Below, piece by piece: positions 9,156-17,711 of a stretch of 64,000 nt of DNA. The position numbers and the translations under genes are program-made. Origin of the DNA: Flavobacteriales bacterium (GTDB lineage Bacteria > Bacteroidota > Bacteroidia > Flavobacteriales > Flavobacteriaceae); NCBI GenBank assembly GCA_017303755.1, contig JAFLBS010000010.1, positions 1 through 64,000 of the forward strand. Direction: 5' to 3'. Below the pieces are notes generated by a model. That model did no database searches. It was not told the origin of the DNA and was given only the letters and a program-made list of their open reading frames with translations. The number at the start of each line of letters is the position of its first letter. Within the stretch, counting starts at the first letter, position 1.

Positions 9156-9430
9156 GACTCGTTTGACTTTTTCTTAGCAAACATTCGATACACTACAAAA
9201 CCAATCGCGGCTACTAAAATATAGGGAATCGCCATTAGGTAAACGATTCCATCGTTGAGCGCTTCATTTTTAGCAACATTGCCTTCACTTTCTAATGATG
9301 CTCTACACATGGCGCATTGCGCTGATGTGGAAAGAGAATACAAAATAGAGAACAAAGCAAAGATGATTTTTAGATTCACTTTGTTGTGTCTATTTTCTAT
9401 TTTCTTTGTTCTATTTTCTTTATTGAGCAT
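9152..9430 (-). CDS. Small membrane protein of the cytochrome oxidase assembly cluster
   Basis: The 92-residue product has a hydrophobic segment at about 19-37 ending in a possible cleavage or anchor site (STSAQ), a CAMC pair at 39-42, and a C-terminal membrane helix at about 62-82 followed by a Lys-rich cytoplasmic tail. The start overlaps the end of the DUF420 gene by 11 bp, which implies coupled expression. The periplasmic CxxC and the SCO/DUF420 neighbourhood suggest a role in copper or thiol handling during oxidase assembly, but this is inference from position. No named family was recognised. Confidence 0.7.
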   Translation of the reverse strand: MLNKENRTKKIENRHNKVNLKIIFALFSILYSLSTSAQCAMCRASLESEGNVAKNEALNDGIVYLMAIPYILVAAIGFVVYRMFAKKKSNES

Positions 9431-10001
9431 AATAAGGAGAAATCATTAAATACACTACAACACCAGTAACGGCAACATACAACCAAATAGGAAACGTGAT
9501 TTTAGCTAATTTTTTGTGTTTATCAAAACGTTGTGCCAGAGCTCTTACATAGGTAAAAAGAACCAGCGGAATGATTACAATTGAAAGTAAAATATGAGTA
9601 ATCAAGATGACAAAATAAATCAATCGCATGGAACCCACCGAAGCTAATTCGGTCGCATCTAAAATTCCATCTGCATTACTGTCACCATATTTAGTCGAAA
9701 CCGAAGTCAAGTGATACGCCACATACATCACTAAAAAAGCAAGAGAACACAGAATAGCAAACTTCATTAGACGTTCGTGTAAAGTACGATTACCGTTTTT
9801 TATAGCCCAAACTGCTGTAATTAAGACTATCGCTGTAATGCCATTAATCGTAGCATAAATTGGCGGTAAAAAAGAAAGCGGTTCAACATCAAAACCAAAA
9901 TCCTTTAATTTAAAACTAAAAAGCAGTGCCACAACAATCGGAATTACAATTGAAACTGCAATGATTAATTTGTTGTATTTTGTATCAGTAGTATTTTCCA
10001 T
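9420..10001 (-). CDS. DUF420 family membrane protein (CtaM-like)
   Basis: The 193-residue polytopic protein has hydrophobic segments at about 12-28, 44-64, 80-98, 128-150 and 170-187. Conserved-looking histidines occur in ERLMKFA/YHLTS and LITHILLSIVIIPLV, the pattern of DUF420 (YozB/CtaM). In Bacillus-type bacteria CtaM is required for assembly of heme-copper oxidases. The gene lies 2 bp after the SCO gene, supporting a role in cytochrome oxidase biogenesis here. The exact step is not known. Confidence 0.85.
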   Translation of the reverse strand: MENTTDTKYNKLIIAVSIVIPIVVALLFSFKLKDFGFDVEPLSFLPPIYATINGITAIVLITAVWAIKNGNRTLHERLMKFAILCSLAFLVMYVAYHLTSVSTKYGDSNADGILDATELASVGSMRLIYFVILITHILLSIVIIPLVLFTYVRALAQRFDKHKKLAKITFPIWLYVAVTGVVVYLMISPYYAQ

Positions 10002-10003
10002 AA

Positions 10004-10684
10004 CTATTCTTCTAATAATAATTGAATATCTTCTTTGATGGCATTTACACCTTTGGCTTCCAAACCATCGTAATACATGATTGGATTGTTGTATTCGTCT
10101 TTACGACAACGAATATTTCCTTTTTTATCAATCAAAGCAAACAAACCTGAATGTTCGAATCCACCATTAACTTTTGAATTTTCGCCTGCATAAATATTGA
10201 ATCCTTTGTTGGCTAAATTCATAATGTATTCTTTTTTTCCCGTAAGGAAATACCAGTTTTTTGAGGTTACGCCTAATTTTTGAGCATGTTCTTTTAACAC
10301 TTGCGGAGTGTCATTTTCTGGGTTGATGGTAATGGATGCGATTCCGAAATTAGACTCTTTGATGAACTTGTTTTGAATGTTCAACATATTCTGATTCATT
10401 CGAGGACAAATGGTAGGACAAGTTGAGAAGAAAAACTCTAACACATATACTTTCCCTTCATAATCTTTATTGGTTATTTTTTTACCTTCTTGATTCGTAA
10501 GTTCAAATTGTGGTGCTGGACCAATTTTAAATAAGGTTTCATCCGTATTTTCACCACTAGAAACACTCAATCGATCGTTTTGAACGGTTTTACCGTCTTT
10601 AATTCGATTTACAATTCTAGGAACAAAGATGATTCCGAAAACTAAAATAACAAAAGCGATTCCGATGTACGATTTATTTTTCAT
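10004..10684 (-). CDS. SCO1/SenC family copper chaperone
   Basis: The 226-residue product has one N-terminal membrane anchor (about 5-22) and a thioredoxin-like domain. The copper-binding CxxxC motif is CPTIC at 89-93 and the third ligand is His178 in FEHSGLFALID. SCO proteins deliver copper to, or reduce, the CuA site of cytochrome oxidase subunit II on the periplasmic side. The gene is 2 bp downstream of a cysteine-free relative (10687) and upstream of DUF420. The matching CuA-bearing subunit II is at 45354-46523. Assignment is secure. Confidence 0.95.
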   Translation of the reverse strand: MKNKSYIGIAFVILVFGIIFVPRIVNRIKDGKTVQNDRLSVSSGENTDETLFKIGPAPQFELTNQEGKKITNKDYEGKVYVLEFFFSTCPTICPRMNQNMLNIQNKFIKESNFGIASITINPENDTPQVLKEHAQKLGVTSKNWYFLTGKKEYIMNLANKGFNIYAGENSKVNGGFEHSGLFALIDKKGNIRCRKDEYNNPIMYYDGLEAKGVNAIKEDIQLLLEE

Positions 10685-10686
10685 GA

Positions 10687-11349
10687 TTATAGTCCGTATT
10701 TTTTTCTGTCTGCATTATTTTTCTTTAAAGCCAATCGGTATTCGGCAAGAACAATTTTCACATCGTCATTCAATTCGTTGTGCAATTCCGAAACCATTGA
10801 AGTATTGTAGCCTTCTCTGTACTCATCGTCGTCTTTATCAATGTGTCCTTTTCTACCTCTAACGTTGCGTTCTTTATCGATGATGAACACATTAGTGGTT
10901 CCGACTTCAGTGTTTACCTTATCAATAAGTTTCATGTTGTTGTAAAATTTCTGAATTTCTTCATTAGATGCGAAAACGAAATACCAATTACTAATATCAT
11001 TCAAACCAGCTAATTTCGTAGTCATTTCTTTTACTTGAGATTCCGAACCAAAAGGCACAAACATAATAATTTGAAAATCTTTAAACTCGCGGTACTTTTT
11101 AAAAATCTTTTGGTTTAGGTTGAAGAAATTCCCTTTTCTAGATTCAACATTGGCTCCAGGAAAACCAACTATTGTGATTTTAGAAGTCAGTTGAACTTTT
11201 TTATTATCAATTGTTTTACCCATATTGAATTCGGCTACTTTCGGGGTAAGCACAGGCAATTTAATGAAACCATTGACACCAGAAGCAAAAAAGAGATACG
11301 CAACAATTGGGAGGATAAACAAGACGAAAAGAACTAAATTCTTTTTCAT
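10687..11349 (-). CDS. Thioredoxin-fold SCO-like protein without cysteines
   Basis: The product (220 residues from the chosen ATG at 11347-11349) has an N-terminal membrane anchor (KKNLVLFVLFILPIVAYLFF) and a thioredoxin-like domain: ITIVGFPGANVESRKGNFF where SCO proteins carry CxxxC, then a strand FKDFQIIMFVPFGSE and GTTNVFIIDKERNVRGRKG. No cysteine is visible, so it cannot use the SCO copper chemistry. An upstream in-frame ATG (11376) would add 9 residues but sits almost on the preceding terminator and precedes the usual MKKN signal start. Its position before scoI suggests an assembly accessory role, which is inferred. Confidence 0.75.
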   Translation of the reverse strand: MKKNLVLFVLFILPIVAYLFFASGVNGFIKLPVLTPKVAEFNMGKTIDNKKVQLTSKITIVGFPGANVESRKGNFFNLNQKIFKKYREFKDFQIIMFVPFGSESQVKEMTTKLAGLNDISNWYFVFASNEEIQKFYNNMKLIDKVNTEVGTTNVFIIDKERNVRGRKGHIDKDDDEYREGYNTSMVSELHNELNDDVKIVLAEYRLALKKNNADRKKYGL

Positions 11350-11382
11350 ATACAAAGAGATTTTATTGGAATACAAAAATAA

Positions 11383-11411
11383 AAAAAGTCCCGATAAGAC
11401 GGGACTTTTTT
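11383..11411 (-). terminator. Intrinsic terminator after the oxidase subunit IV gene
   Basis: A perfect 11 bp inverted repeat, AAAAAGTCCCG and CGGGACTTTTT around a 6-nt loop, provides T-runs on both strands. On the minus strand it ends the ctaB-subunit III-subunit IV operon and separates it from the SCO group. Confidence 0.9.
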
Positions 11412-11427
11412 ATGAATTAATATTGTG

Positions 11428-11778
11428 TTAAAAATTCCATTTTATGGTAGAATTTTTATAAACCTCAAATACATAATTGGCTTCGACTAACAAGATAAAC
11501 ACTAAGTACAAAGCAAGGAAAATAACTGTCCAAACAACGGCTCTTCTTAACGCTTTAACTTCGCCTTCCATGTGCATGAAAGCCCAAACAATATAGTATG
11601 CTTTAAATAATGTTAAAATAATGAAAATCCAATTCAATAGGTTCATTCCCAAAAAATTGTTCATATATAGAGCGGCTGGTTTTGCCATACCTAAAGCAAC
11701 CTCAACAATAGTTACTATCGATAATAAACCGAAAACAAACCAAATTCTTTTTGTATTAGACTCGTGTGCGTGTGCCAT
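11428..11778 (-). CDS. Cytochrome c oxidase subunit IV family protein
   Basis: The 116-residue protein has three membrane helices at about 13-30, 41-62 and 78-100, with the conserved YYIVWAFMHMEGE motif between helices two and three. This is the pattern of the prokaryotic cytochrome oxidase subunit IV (COX4_pro) family. It would be a small accessory subunit of the oxidase whose core is encoded at 43.5-46.5 kb. It is the last gene of the operon that starts at the heme O synthase; the terminator at 11383-11411 follows. Confidence 0.9.
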   Translation of the reverse strand: MAHAHESNTKRIWFVFGLLSIVTIVEVALGMAKPAALYMNNFLGMNLLNWIFIILTLFKAYYIVWAFMHMEGEVKALRRAVVWTVIFLALYLVFILLVEANYVFEVYKNSTIKWNF

Positions 11779-11799
11779 GATTTCTTACAATTAAATAAA

Positions 11800-12801
11800 T
11801 TAAACTAAATAGAAGAAGGTAAATACGAATACCCAAACTAAATCTACAAAGTGCCAATAAAGTCCAACTTTTTCGACCATTTCGTACGATTTTCTTCTTT
11901 CATAAGTACCGATTAAGATATTAATAAAAATAATAACATTAATCACAACTCCAGAAAATACGTGGAAACCGTGGAAACCAGTAATAAAGAAGAAGAAATC
12001 AGCGAATAATTTACTTCCATATTCGTTGCGGTGTAAATTAGCACCTTCAACAACTAAAGCACCTTTAGCCAACATTTTTTCAGATTCTTCTCTGCTTAAA
12101 ATGGTTTTATGTTTTGGCTTATTCAATCCTTCAGCTTTACCTTGATGAATTAATTCAGTACGTACTAAAATATCTTTATTTGCGGCAAAACCAGCTTGAA
12201 CTTCAGCTAGAGACACCGACGGTAAATCAGAACTATCGTCGAACCAAATTGAATTACTTTTAGTGTCTTCAATTCGTTCTGCAGGTAACGAAACCGCAAA
12301 GTCTGCTAATTTTACTCGTTCTCCTTTTGAATTTACGAATTGTAAAATACTTCCTCCTTTAGTTTCAACAGCACCAAATTCACCAGTGATGAAATTTTTC
12401 CATTCCCAAGCTTGAGAACCAACGAAAATTAAACCTCCGATAATGGTTAAAAACATGTAGAAAGCTACTTTACCTTGTTGCATTCTGTGACCAGCATCAA
12501 CTGCTAATACCATCGTAACCGATGAAAAAATCAGAATAAAGGTCATTAAAGCAACATAATACAATGGCAAAGGTTGCCCATGTATAAAAGGGAAGTGTGT
12601 AAACACTTCATCGGCAATTGGCCAAGTTTCTATAAATTTAAATCTTGAAAAACCGTAAGCTGCTAAAAATCCGGTGAAGGTCAATGCATCTGAAACGATG
12701 AAAAACCACATCATTAATTTACCATAACTTGCTCCTAATGGCTCATTTCCGCCATCCCAAGTTTTTCCTACAGTATTTGCAGTTGTAACTGTCGATCCCA
12801 T
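11800..12801 (-). CDS. ctaE: Cytochrome c oxidase subunit III with a large internal insert
   Basis: The 333-residue heme-copper oxidase subunit III has helices at about 27-50, 80-102 and 112-133. A soluble segment of about 125 residues (about 142-266, Lys/Glu/Ser-rich) follows, then FADFFFFITGFHGFHVFSG (about 277-295) and the last helices ending WVFVFTFFYLV. The flanking motifs GSQAWEWKNF and TGFHGFHVF are normally close together in subunit III, so the insert is the odd feature. It is 42 bp downstream of a shorter subunit III gene. The insert probably lies outside the membrane; its role is unknown. Confidence 0.93.
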   Translation of the reverse strand: MGSTVTTANTVGKTWDGGNEPLGASYGKLMMWFFIVSDALTFTGFLAAYGFSRFKFIETWPIADEVFTHFPFIHGQPLPLYYVALMTFILIFSSVTMVLAVDAGHRMQQGKVAFYMFLTIIGGLIFVGSQAWEWKNFITGEFGAVETKGGSILQFVNSKGERVKLADFAVSLPAERIEDTKSNSIWFDDSSDLPSVSLAEVQAGFAANKDILVRTELIHQGKAEGLNKPKHKTILSREESEKMLAKGALVVEGANLHRNEYGSKLFADFFFFITGFHGFHVFSGVVINVIIFINILIGTYERRKSYEMVEKVGLYWHFVDLVWVFVFTFFYLV

Positions 12802-12843
12802 AAAAATTATTCGTTAAAAAGTTCCCAAATTTACGCTTTTTTC

Positions 12844-13425
12844 TTATTTAAAGAAATATAAAAACAAAAACAAGTAAATCCATAGAAAATCAAGGAAGTG
12901 CCAATACATTGCACCTAGCTCTATTCCAATGAATTGGCTCGAATTGTACTTTTGTTTAAAATGATTATAAATTATAATTAACAGTGAAATAAATCCACCT
13001 ACAACGTGTGCCAAATGGGTCACAACAACAAGATAAAGGAATGTTGAAGTGATATTACTTTGTGGCCCAGTGACATAATTTCCTTGAGACATCATCACCT
13101 CAAAACCCTTAAATTGAAAAATCACAAAGGCGATTCCTAAAATTAAAGCGCCTAACAAGAATATAGAAGTTGATTTTTGATTGTCTTTTTTTATCGCTTT
13201 TTTAGCCAGAAAAAAACAAACACTAACCAAAACTATACAAATAGTGCTGATAAAAAATGGCGTAGGCATTACGAAATCTTTCATCCAATCTACACGTGAC
13301 TTACTCACAAAGAATGCACTGGTTATACCAGCAAACATCATCGTCATACTCACCATAGCTACTATAAGCAATAGTTTATACGATCTGTTTTGTTGAGCAA
13401 TCTCTGGACTTATAGTTTTTGTCAT
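12844..13425 (-). CDS. Cytochrome c oxidase subunit III family protein (short form)
   Basis: The 193-residue protein has five membrane helices. VTHLAHVVGGFISLL and MYWHFLDFLWIYLFLFLYF are the subunit III signatures. It lacks the first two helices of the long form, as do bacterial caa3/bo3-type subunit III proteins. Its start ATG overlaps the stop of the heme O synthase gene by one base, indicating translational coupling. Having two subunit III-type proteins in tandem is common in flavobacteria; which one is in the final complex cannot be told from sequence. Confidence 0.92.
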   Translation of the reverse strand: MTKTISPEIAQQNRSYKLLLIVAMVSMTMMFAGITSAFFVSKSRVDWMKDFVMPTPFFISTICIVLVSVCFFLAKKAIKKDNQKSTSIFLLGALILGIAFVIFQFKGFEVMMSQGNYVTGPQSNITSTFLYLVVVTHLAHVVGGFISLLIIIYNHFKQKYNSSQFIGIELGAMYWHFLDFLWIYLFLFLYFFK

Positions 13426-14318
13426 TATCTTAAAAATTTATCTACAATATAGGTTATCTGTAGCAATGTAATATAGGAAACACTCGCAAGCATTAACGCT
13501 TTGGCCGCTTTAGCTGAACGCTCTTTGTACATTTTAAAAGCAAAATACAGCATCCAAAGGCCAAGCAAAAATACAATAATTGCTGCAATTGGCGAAATAA
13601 ATAATTGGCCAGTATATCCCAAACAAGGTAAAAGTGAAGCCACTATCAACCAACCTGTGTACATGATGGTTTGAACGGCTGTCGACTTATCTTTTTTTCC
13701 CGTTGGAAGCATAAAAAAACCTGCTTTTTCATAGTCTTCATACAAAAACCAACCGATGGACCAAAAATGCGGAAATTGCCAGAAAAACTGAATTAAAAAC
13801 AAGGTTCCCGCTTCTATTCCGAAATTGCCAGTTGCCGCAACCCAACCCAACATAAACGGAATTGCTCCAGGGAAAGCTCCAACAAAAACAGATAAAGGCG
13901 TTTTGGTTTTTAACGGTGTATAAACAGAAGTGTATAAAAAAATCGAAATCGCTCCAAACATAGCTGTTTTAGGATTGATTAAGTACAGCAAGACCAAACC
14001 AACTAAAGTGAGTAAAGAAGCGATAGTTAAGGCAGTATTAACCGACATTCTTCCGGATGGAACAGGACGATTTTTGGTTCTGTCCATCAACGCATCCAAA
14101 TCTTTCTCGATGACTTGATTGAACGCATTAGAAGCACCAACCATACAATATCCACCGATAGAAAGCATAATCAAAGTGGACCAAGAAAAAGGAAATTCCG
14201 AATCAAAACCCAATAAATATCCAGCAATAGATGAAAACAAAACACTAATCGCCAATCCTGCTTTTGTGATTTCTTTAAAATCTTTAAAAATACCTTGAAT
14301 CGAAAGTGTTGTTGTCAA
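13425..14318 (-). CDS. ctaB: Heme O synthase (protoheme IX farnesyltransferase)
   Basis: The 297-residue UbiA-type prenyltransferase converts heme B to heme O, precursor of heme A, for the oxidase. The prenyl-diphosphate motif is NAFNQVIEKDLDALMDRT at 64-81 (Asp73, Asp75, Asp79), followed by KNRPVPSGRM; the second motif region includes YTPLKTKTPLSV. About nine membrane helices follow. The start is TTG (minus strand, 14316-14318): an in-frame TAA lies about 12 bp upstream and no suitable ATG exists near the N-terminus. It is the first gene of the oxidase subunit III/IV operon, with a good promoter at 14347-14377. Confidence 0.95.
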   Translation of the reverse strand: MTTTLSIQGIFKDFKEITKAGLAISVLFSSIAGYLLGFDSEFPFSWSTLIMLSIGGYCMVGASNAFNQVIEKDLDALMDRTKNRPVPSGRMSVNTALTIASLLTLVGLVLLYLINPKTAMFGAISIFLYTSVYTPLKTKTPLSVFVGAFPGAIPFMLGWVAATGNFGIEAGTLFLIQFFWQFPHFWSIGWFLYEDYEKAGFFMLPTGKKDKSTAVQTIMYTGWLIVASLLPCLGYTGQLFISPIAAIIVFLLGLWMLYFAFKMYKERSAKAAKALMLASVSYITLLQITYIVDKFLR

Positions 14319-14346
14319 TGGTGAATTGATTTACCTTAATTTTTTG

Positions 14347-14377
14347 CAAAAGTAGTTCATCAAAAAGGATTTGACAA
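14347..14377 (-). promoter_or_regulatory. Promoter of the ctaB-subunit III-subunit IV operon
   Basis: On the minus strand TTG (14375-14377) and TACTTTTG (14347-14354) are separated by 20 bp, matching the Bacteroidota promoter consensus. The expected transcription start is about 20 nt before the TTG start codon. Confidence 0.7.
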
Positions 14378-14404
14378 AAAACATTTTATAAAAGTTTCTT
14401 GTTT

Positions 14405-16528
14405 TTAATAATCCAAATACCAATTAAAAATATCACATCTCAATCCTACCGAAAACCAAGTGGTATTTTCTTTGAAATTGGTCAAAGTATCTTCTTCTAT
14501 TTTGAAATTTCTGTAAATTAAACTTCCGAAAAGCTTTAAATTGGTTTGTGGATTGATTAAATATCCTGCTTGAAGATCTGCAATAAAAATATTGGCTTTG
14601 TTTCCTTGACCAACTACTACACCAATTTCGGCATATCGCTCTTCATCATAATCTCTATAAATATTACTACCATAATTGGAATTGATTCCTGAATCAGCAA
14701 AATCCAAACCACGTTTTCCAACCGTAAGTTTAGCATCGGCGAAATATCTACCTTTATTATAACGAGCAATAGCAATTAATTCTCTTAAATTTCCACCCCA
14801 TTGATGACCTAAACTTTGGTTGTTGTGACCGTAATTGGTCAACACTTCACTGTGAGCATACACGTACGGACGAACATGATTGTATTCTAATTGAAGTAAT
14901 AAATTTTTGATGTTAAATGCGTGATAATATTTGGCTCCCACTTGATAGGCAAATTTATTTTTCCAGCTACGATCACCTGCTTTTACATCGCCCAAAGAAA
15001 ATTCATCGAGCAAAAACTGTCCGTAAAAATTAAACTGATTGTTCCATTTGTACTTTGCCGTTAAACCCAACAATGCATTTCCACTTCTTGATGAAGAAGA
15101 AAACTCAACTGCTCTGTAAAATATGATTGGATTGATAAAACTAGCATCAAATCCACGCTCATTTTGATTGGACCAAACCACTGATTCAAAGAAACCTAAA
15201 TTCAGTTTTTTATTGACGTTCCAACTTAAAAAATGCGCTGCTGAATATTTGGTTGCATAGGTACGATCAACAGTTACCGCATCGCGTATGTCTTTCATCC
15301 AAGTATAAATATTGGTGTATTTGATTTTCCAAAATTGAGTGTTGATTTTGAAATACGGATACGAACTAGAACCATCACTCAACAACAACGAACGGTAACC
15401 GTCGCCAATAAAATTTCTACCATGACCTAATTGCAAATCGAAATGTTTGCTTGGAGCATAGGTGATATTAGCTTCTGCCGAAGGAAAATCAAAAGCATCT
15501 GTTTTGAAATCTTTGGCAATACCAATAGCTGGAATAACCGCTGGATTTCCTCCTGATGGACGAATAGAAACTGCGTATCGATTGAAATAATCAGCAAATC
15601 GACCTTGACTTTCATAAATCGTTGCGCTAAAATTAAGCTGACTTCCTAATCCGCCACGAATTTGAACTCCGCGTGTATTTACATAGGTAAAATCGGTTGT
15701 GCTTGGATCGCTTTTTCCTAACTGTAAATCTAAAATTGGATTCAAAGTAAACCAATAATCATCACCTTGAATGGCAACTGTATTTTCGTTCCACACTTTT
15801 CTTCCCCACCACGACGTTTTGTTTTTAATCAATTTATCATTGTTTGCTGACAAATCCGAATACTTAGAAACCTCAGCATACGTAAATGGTTTTGAAGAAG
15901 TATGACTGTTAGTTCCGAGTTGGTTCATCTCGTCGTCAAACTGCGCATAATAACTATGAGAAAGAGGAATACTCAGATGACTTTTAAATTGTGGATTGCT
16001 GAATTTCTGGTATTTTATGGCGTCAAATTCTGGATTTTCTTTACGAATATCATAGGAATTATATTTGTCAGTCTCTTTCGGTTTTGAGGTGTTGTTTTGA
16101 GCAACAGTGGTTGTTTCAACTGGAACTTCAGAAGGATTTTGCAACGGAATTGGTATTCGTATTGAATATTTCGAATACGTTGGTTTTCCGTTGTAGGTTG
16201 AAGGCTGCACTTTGGGCAACATAGCAAAAACTCGTTTACTTTCGGTTGTTAGTTCTTCATTTACCGCGTCAACATATTGCACTTTAAAATTCCCTTCTTG
16301 ATCAACTTCAAAAAGAACATTAACTGCTGTTTTTAACTCTTGAGCGTTGGCTGGAACTTTAAAATTGTTGTATACGAAATTTTGTACTTCAAAGTAAAAA
16401 CACGATTGCAATTCGGCCGATTGCTTTCCTTCACAATTTGGAAAAACAGGAAACTTTTCGCTATTGGCTTGAGCCATTCCAAAGATTGAAAAAGACAGAG
16501 AAAGTACTACAATTATTTTTTTTAACAT
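14405..16528 (-). CDS. remB: RemB-like gliding motility outer-membrane protein
   Basis: The 707-residue protein has a signal peptide (MLKKIIVVLSLSFSIFGMAQA). A TonB-C/energy-transduction-like domain lies at about 25-130 (VLFEVDQEGNFKV; LPKVQPSTYNGKPTYSKYSIRIPI), followed by a Pro/Thr/Asn linker and a C-terminal barrel of about 450 residues resembling the Wzi/capsule-assembly fold, with alternating aromatic strands and a terminal DIFNWYLDY. Known biology: Flavobacterium johnsoniae remB affects gliding and is close to sprA; here four genes separate this gene from sprA in the same order and strand. The symbol rests on size, architecture and neighbourhood. Confidence 0.75.
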   Translation of the reverse strand: MLKKIIVVLSLSFSIFGMAQANSEKFPVFPNCEGKQSAELQSCFYFEVQNFVYNNFKVPANAQELKTAVNVLFEVDQEGNFKVQYVDAVNEELTTESKRVFAMLPKVQPSTYNGKPTYSKYSIRIPIPLQNPSEVPVETTTVAQNNTSKPKETDKYNSYDIRKENPEFDAIKYQKFSNPQFKSHLSIPLSHSYYAQFDDEMNQLGTNSHTSSKPFTYAEVSKYSDLSANNDKLIKNKTSWWGRKVWNENTVAIQGDDYWFTLNPILDLQLGKSDPSTTDFTYVNTRGVQIRGGLGSQLNFSATIYESQGRFADYFNRYAVSIRPSGGNPAVIPAIGIAKDFKTDAFDFPSAEANITYAPSKHFDLQLGHGRNFIGDGYRSLLLSDGSSSYPYFKINTQFWKIKYTNIYTWMKDIRDAVTVDRTYATKYSAAHFLSWNVNKKLNLGFFESVVWSNQNERGFDASFINPIIFYRAVEFSSSSRSGNALLGLTAKYKWNNQFNFYGQFLLDEFSLGDVKAGDRSWKNKFAYQVGAKYYHAFNIKNLLLQLEYNHVRPYVYAHSEVLTNYGHNNQSLGHQWGGNLRELIAIARYNKGRYFADAKLTVGKRGLDFADSGINSNYGSNIYRDYDEERYAEIGVVVGQGNKANIFIADLQAGYLINPQTNLKLFGSLIYRNFKIEEDTLTNFKENTTWFSVGLRCDIFNWYLDY

Positions 16529-16543
16529 GCTTCCTTTTGGGTT

Positions 16544-17287
16544 TTAATAATCACTTTTTGAAGTTTGTCCACTGGCAATTGCTTTAGCGGAAGAAGTTCC
16601 GATTCGTTTTACACCGAGAGTAATCATTTCGACAGCTTCCTCGTACGTTCTAACACCACCAGCAGCTTTTACTGGCAATGGAGAACTATTTTCCAACATT
16701 AAAATAATAGTTGGAACAGTAGCTCCATTTGGCTTTCCTCCTTCAGTTTTATAGAATCCTGTTGACGATTTTACAAAAACATTGTGATAATAATCTTCTT
16801 TAAAATTAGCAATTACTACATTTTTAATCAAGGTTGATAATTGAATAATTTGAGTATCGTTTAAAGCAGCAACTTCAATAATCCATTTTACAATTTTATG
16901 ATGATTTAAACCCAGCTTTGTTCCTTCAAGAATTTCTCTCTTCACCAAATCAATTTCACCTTTTTTAAAGGCTTCGTAATTGCACACATAATCCAAATCA
17001 TCGGCTCCATCCTCAATTGCTTTTTGAGCTTCTGCCAATTTGCTTTCAAGCGAATACGTTCCTTCATGAAAACCAATAACTGTTCCGATAGTCACTTTTG
17101 AATTAGCCGTAGTAATCATTTTTTTAGCTAGCGAAACCATATCCGGACGAATCATAATCAGTTTAAATCCTTCATCAATGGCTTCTTGTATACATTCTTT
17201 AACTACGTTGGCATTTTCTTCGATGGAAAGCCCAGCCTGATCTGGAGTTTTCAAATACGTAGAATCGAGGTATTGCTTAATGTTCAT
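16544..17287 (-). CDS. deoC: Deoxyribose-phosphate aldolase
   Basis: The 247-residue TIM-barrel class I aldolase cleaves 2-deoxyribose-5-phosphate into glyceraldehyde-3-phosphate and acetaldehyde in deoxynucleoside catabolism. Visible signatures are DYVCNYEAFKKGEID, the Schiff-base lysine segment NVFVKSSTGFY and the phosphate-binding VKAAGGVRTYEEA near the C-terminus. I chose the ATG at 17285-17287 (MNIKQYLDSTYLKTPDQAG). The frame is open further upstream, but those 36 residues would run through the vanZ terminator and are unlike the family. The gene lies 15 bp upstream of remB. Confidence 0.95.
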   Translation of the reverse strand: MNIKQYLDSTYLKTPDQAGLSIEENANVVKECIQEAIDEGFKLIMIRPDMVSLAKKMITTANSKVTIGTVIGFHEGTYSLESKLAEAQKAIEDGADDLDYVCNYEAFKKGEIDLVKREILEGTKLGLNHHKIVKWIIEVAALNDTQIIQLSTLIKNVVIANFKEDYYHNVFVKSSTGFYKTEGGKPNGATVPTIILMLENSSPLPVKAAGGVRTYEEAVEMITLGVKRIGTSSAKAIASGQTSKSDY

Positions 17288-17310
17288 TTTTAGTAATAAT
17301 TTATGTAAAA

Positions 17311-17338
17311 ATAAAAAAATCCCACCAATGTGAGATTC
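17311..17338 (-). terminator. Probable terminator after the vanZ-like gene
   Basis: On the minus strand AATCTCAC and GTGGGATT (one G-T pair) form an 8 bp stem with a short loop, followed by a T-run. It sits between the vanZ-like and deoC genes, so deoC may be expressed separately. Confidence 0.65.
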
Positions 17339-17711
17339 AATTATCTTTTTTATTTGAAAGAAAGTAAGTGACCGCAAATAAACCACAAAAAGCACCTACT
17401 GAATTAGCTACAACATCTACAAAATCTGACGAGCGATGATTAGCCATAATAGCTTGTAATACTTCCATTAGAATTCCGTATCCAATAGCCGCAAAAAGAA
17501 TAGTGTATTTTATTTTGTTGGCTGTTGTTTTCAACTTAAAAAAGCTAAACCACAAAACATAAAATAAAAAATAAAAGACAAAATGAACCATTTTGTCTTT
17601 GTAAGGTATTTTTATGGTATTTCCTAGACTTCCTACATTGACCAGACTTAAAAAAGTTATTAAAGTGGTCCAAGTTATTGCAAGAAATAAAGAGGCTTTT
17701 TTATGCACCAA
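17337..17711 (-). CDS. VanZ-like family membrane protein
   Basis: The 124-residue protein has four membrane segments (about 8-28, 43-60, 67-86 and 100-118). It carries the VanZ-like motifs [16 protein letters not shown] (Asp/Lys followed by a helix with His) and EVLQ...[15 protein letters not shown]. The biochemical role of this broad family is not known; some members affect teicoplanin resistance or lipid physiology. The start overlaps the end of gcvH by 11 bp, so the two are probably co-transcribed. Confidence 0.85.
   Translation of the reverse strand: MVHKKASLFLAITWTTLITFLSLVNVGSLGNTIKIPYKDKMVHFVFYFLFYVLWFSFFKLKTTANKIKYTILFAAIGYGILMEVLQAIMANHRSSDFVDVVANSVGAFCGLFAVTYFLSNKKDN

Noticed and set aside
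17288-17395. Longer deoC start giving 36 extra residues
   Set aside because: The extension crosses a terminator-like hairpin and the end of the vanZ-like gene and is unlike the N-terminus of DeoC.
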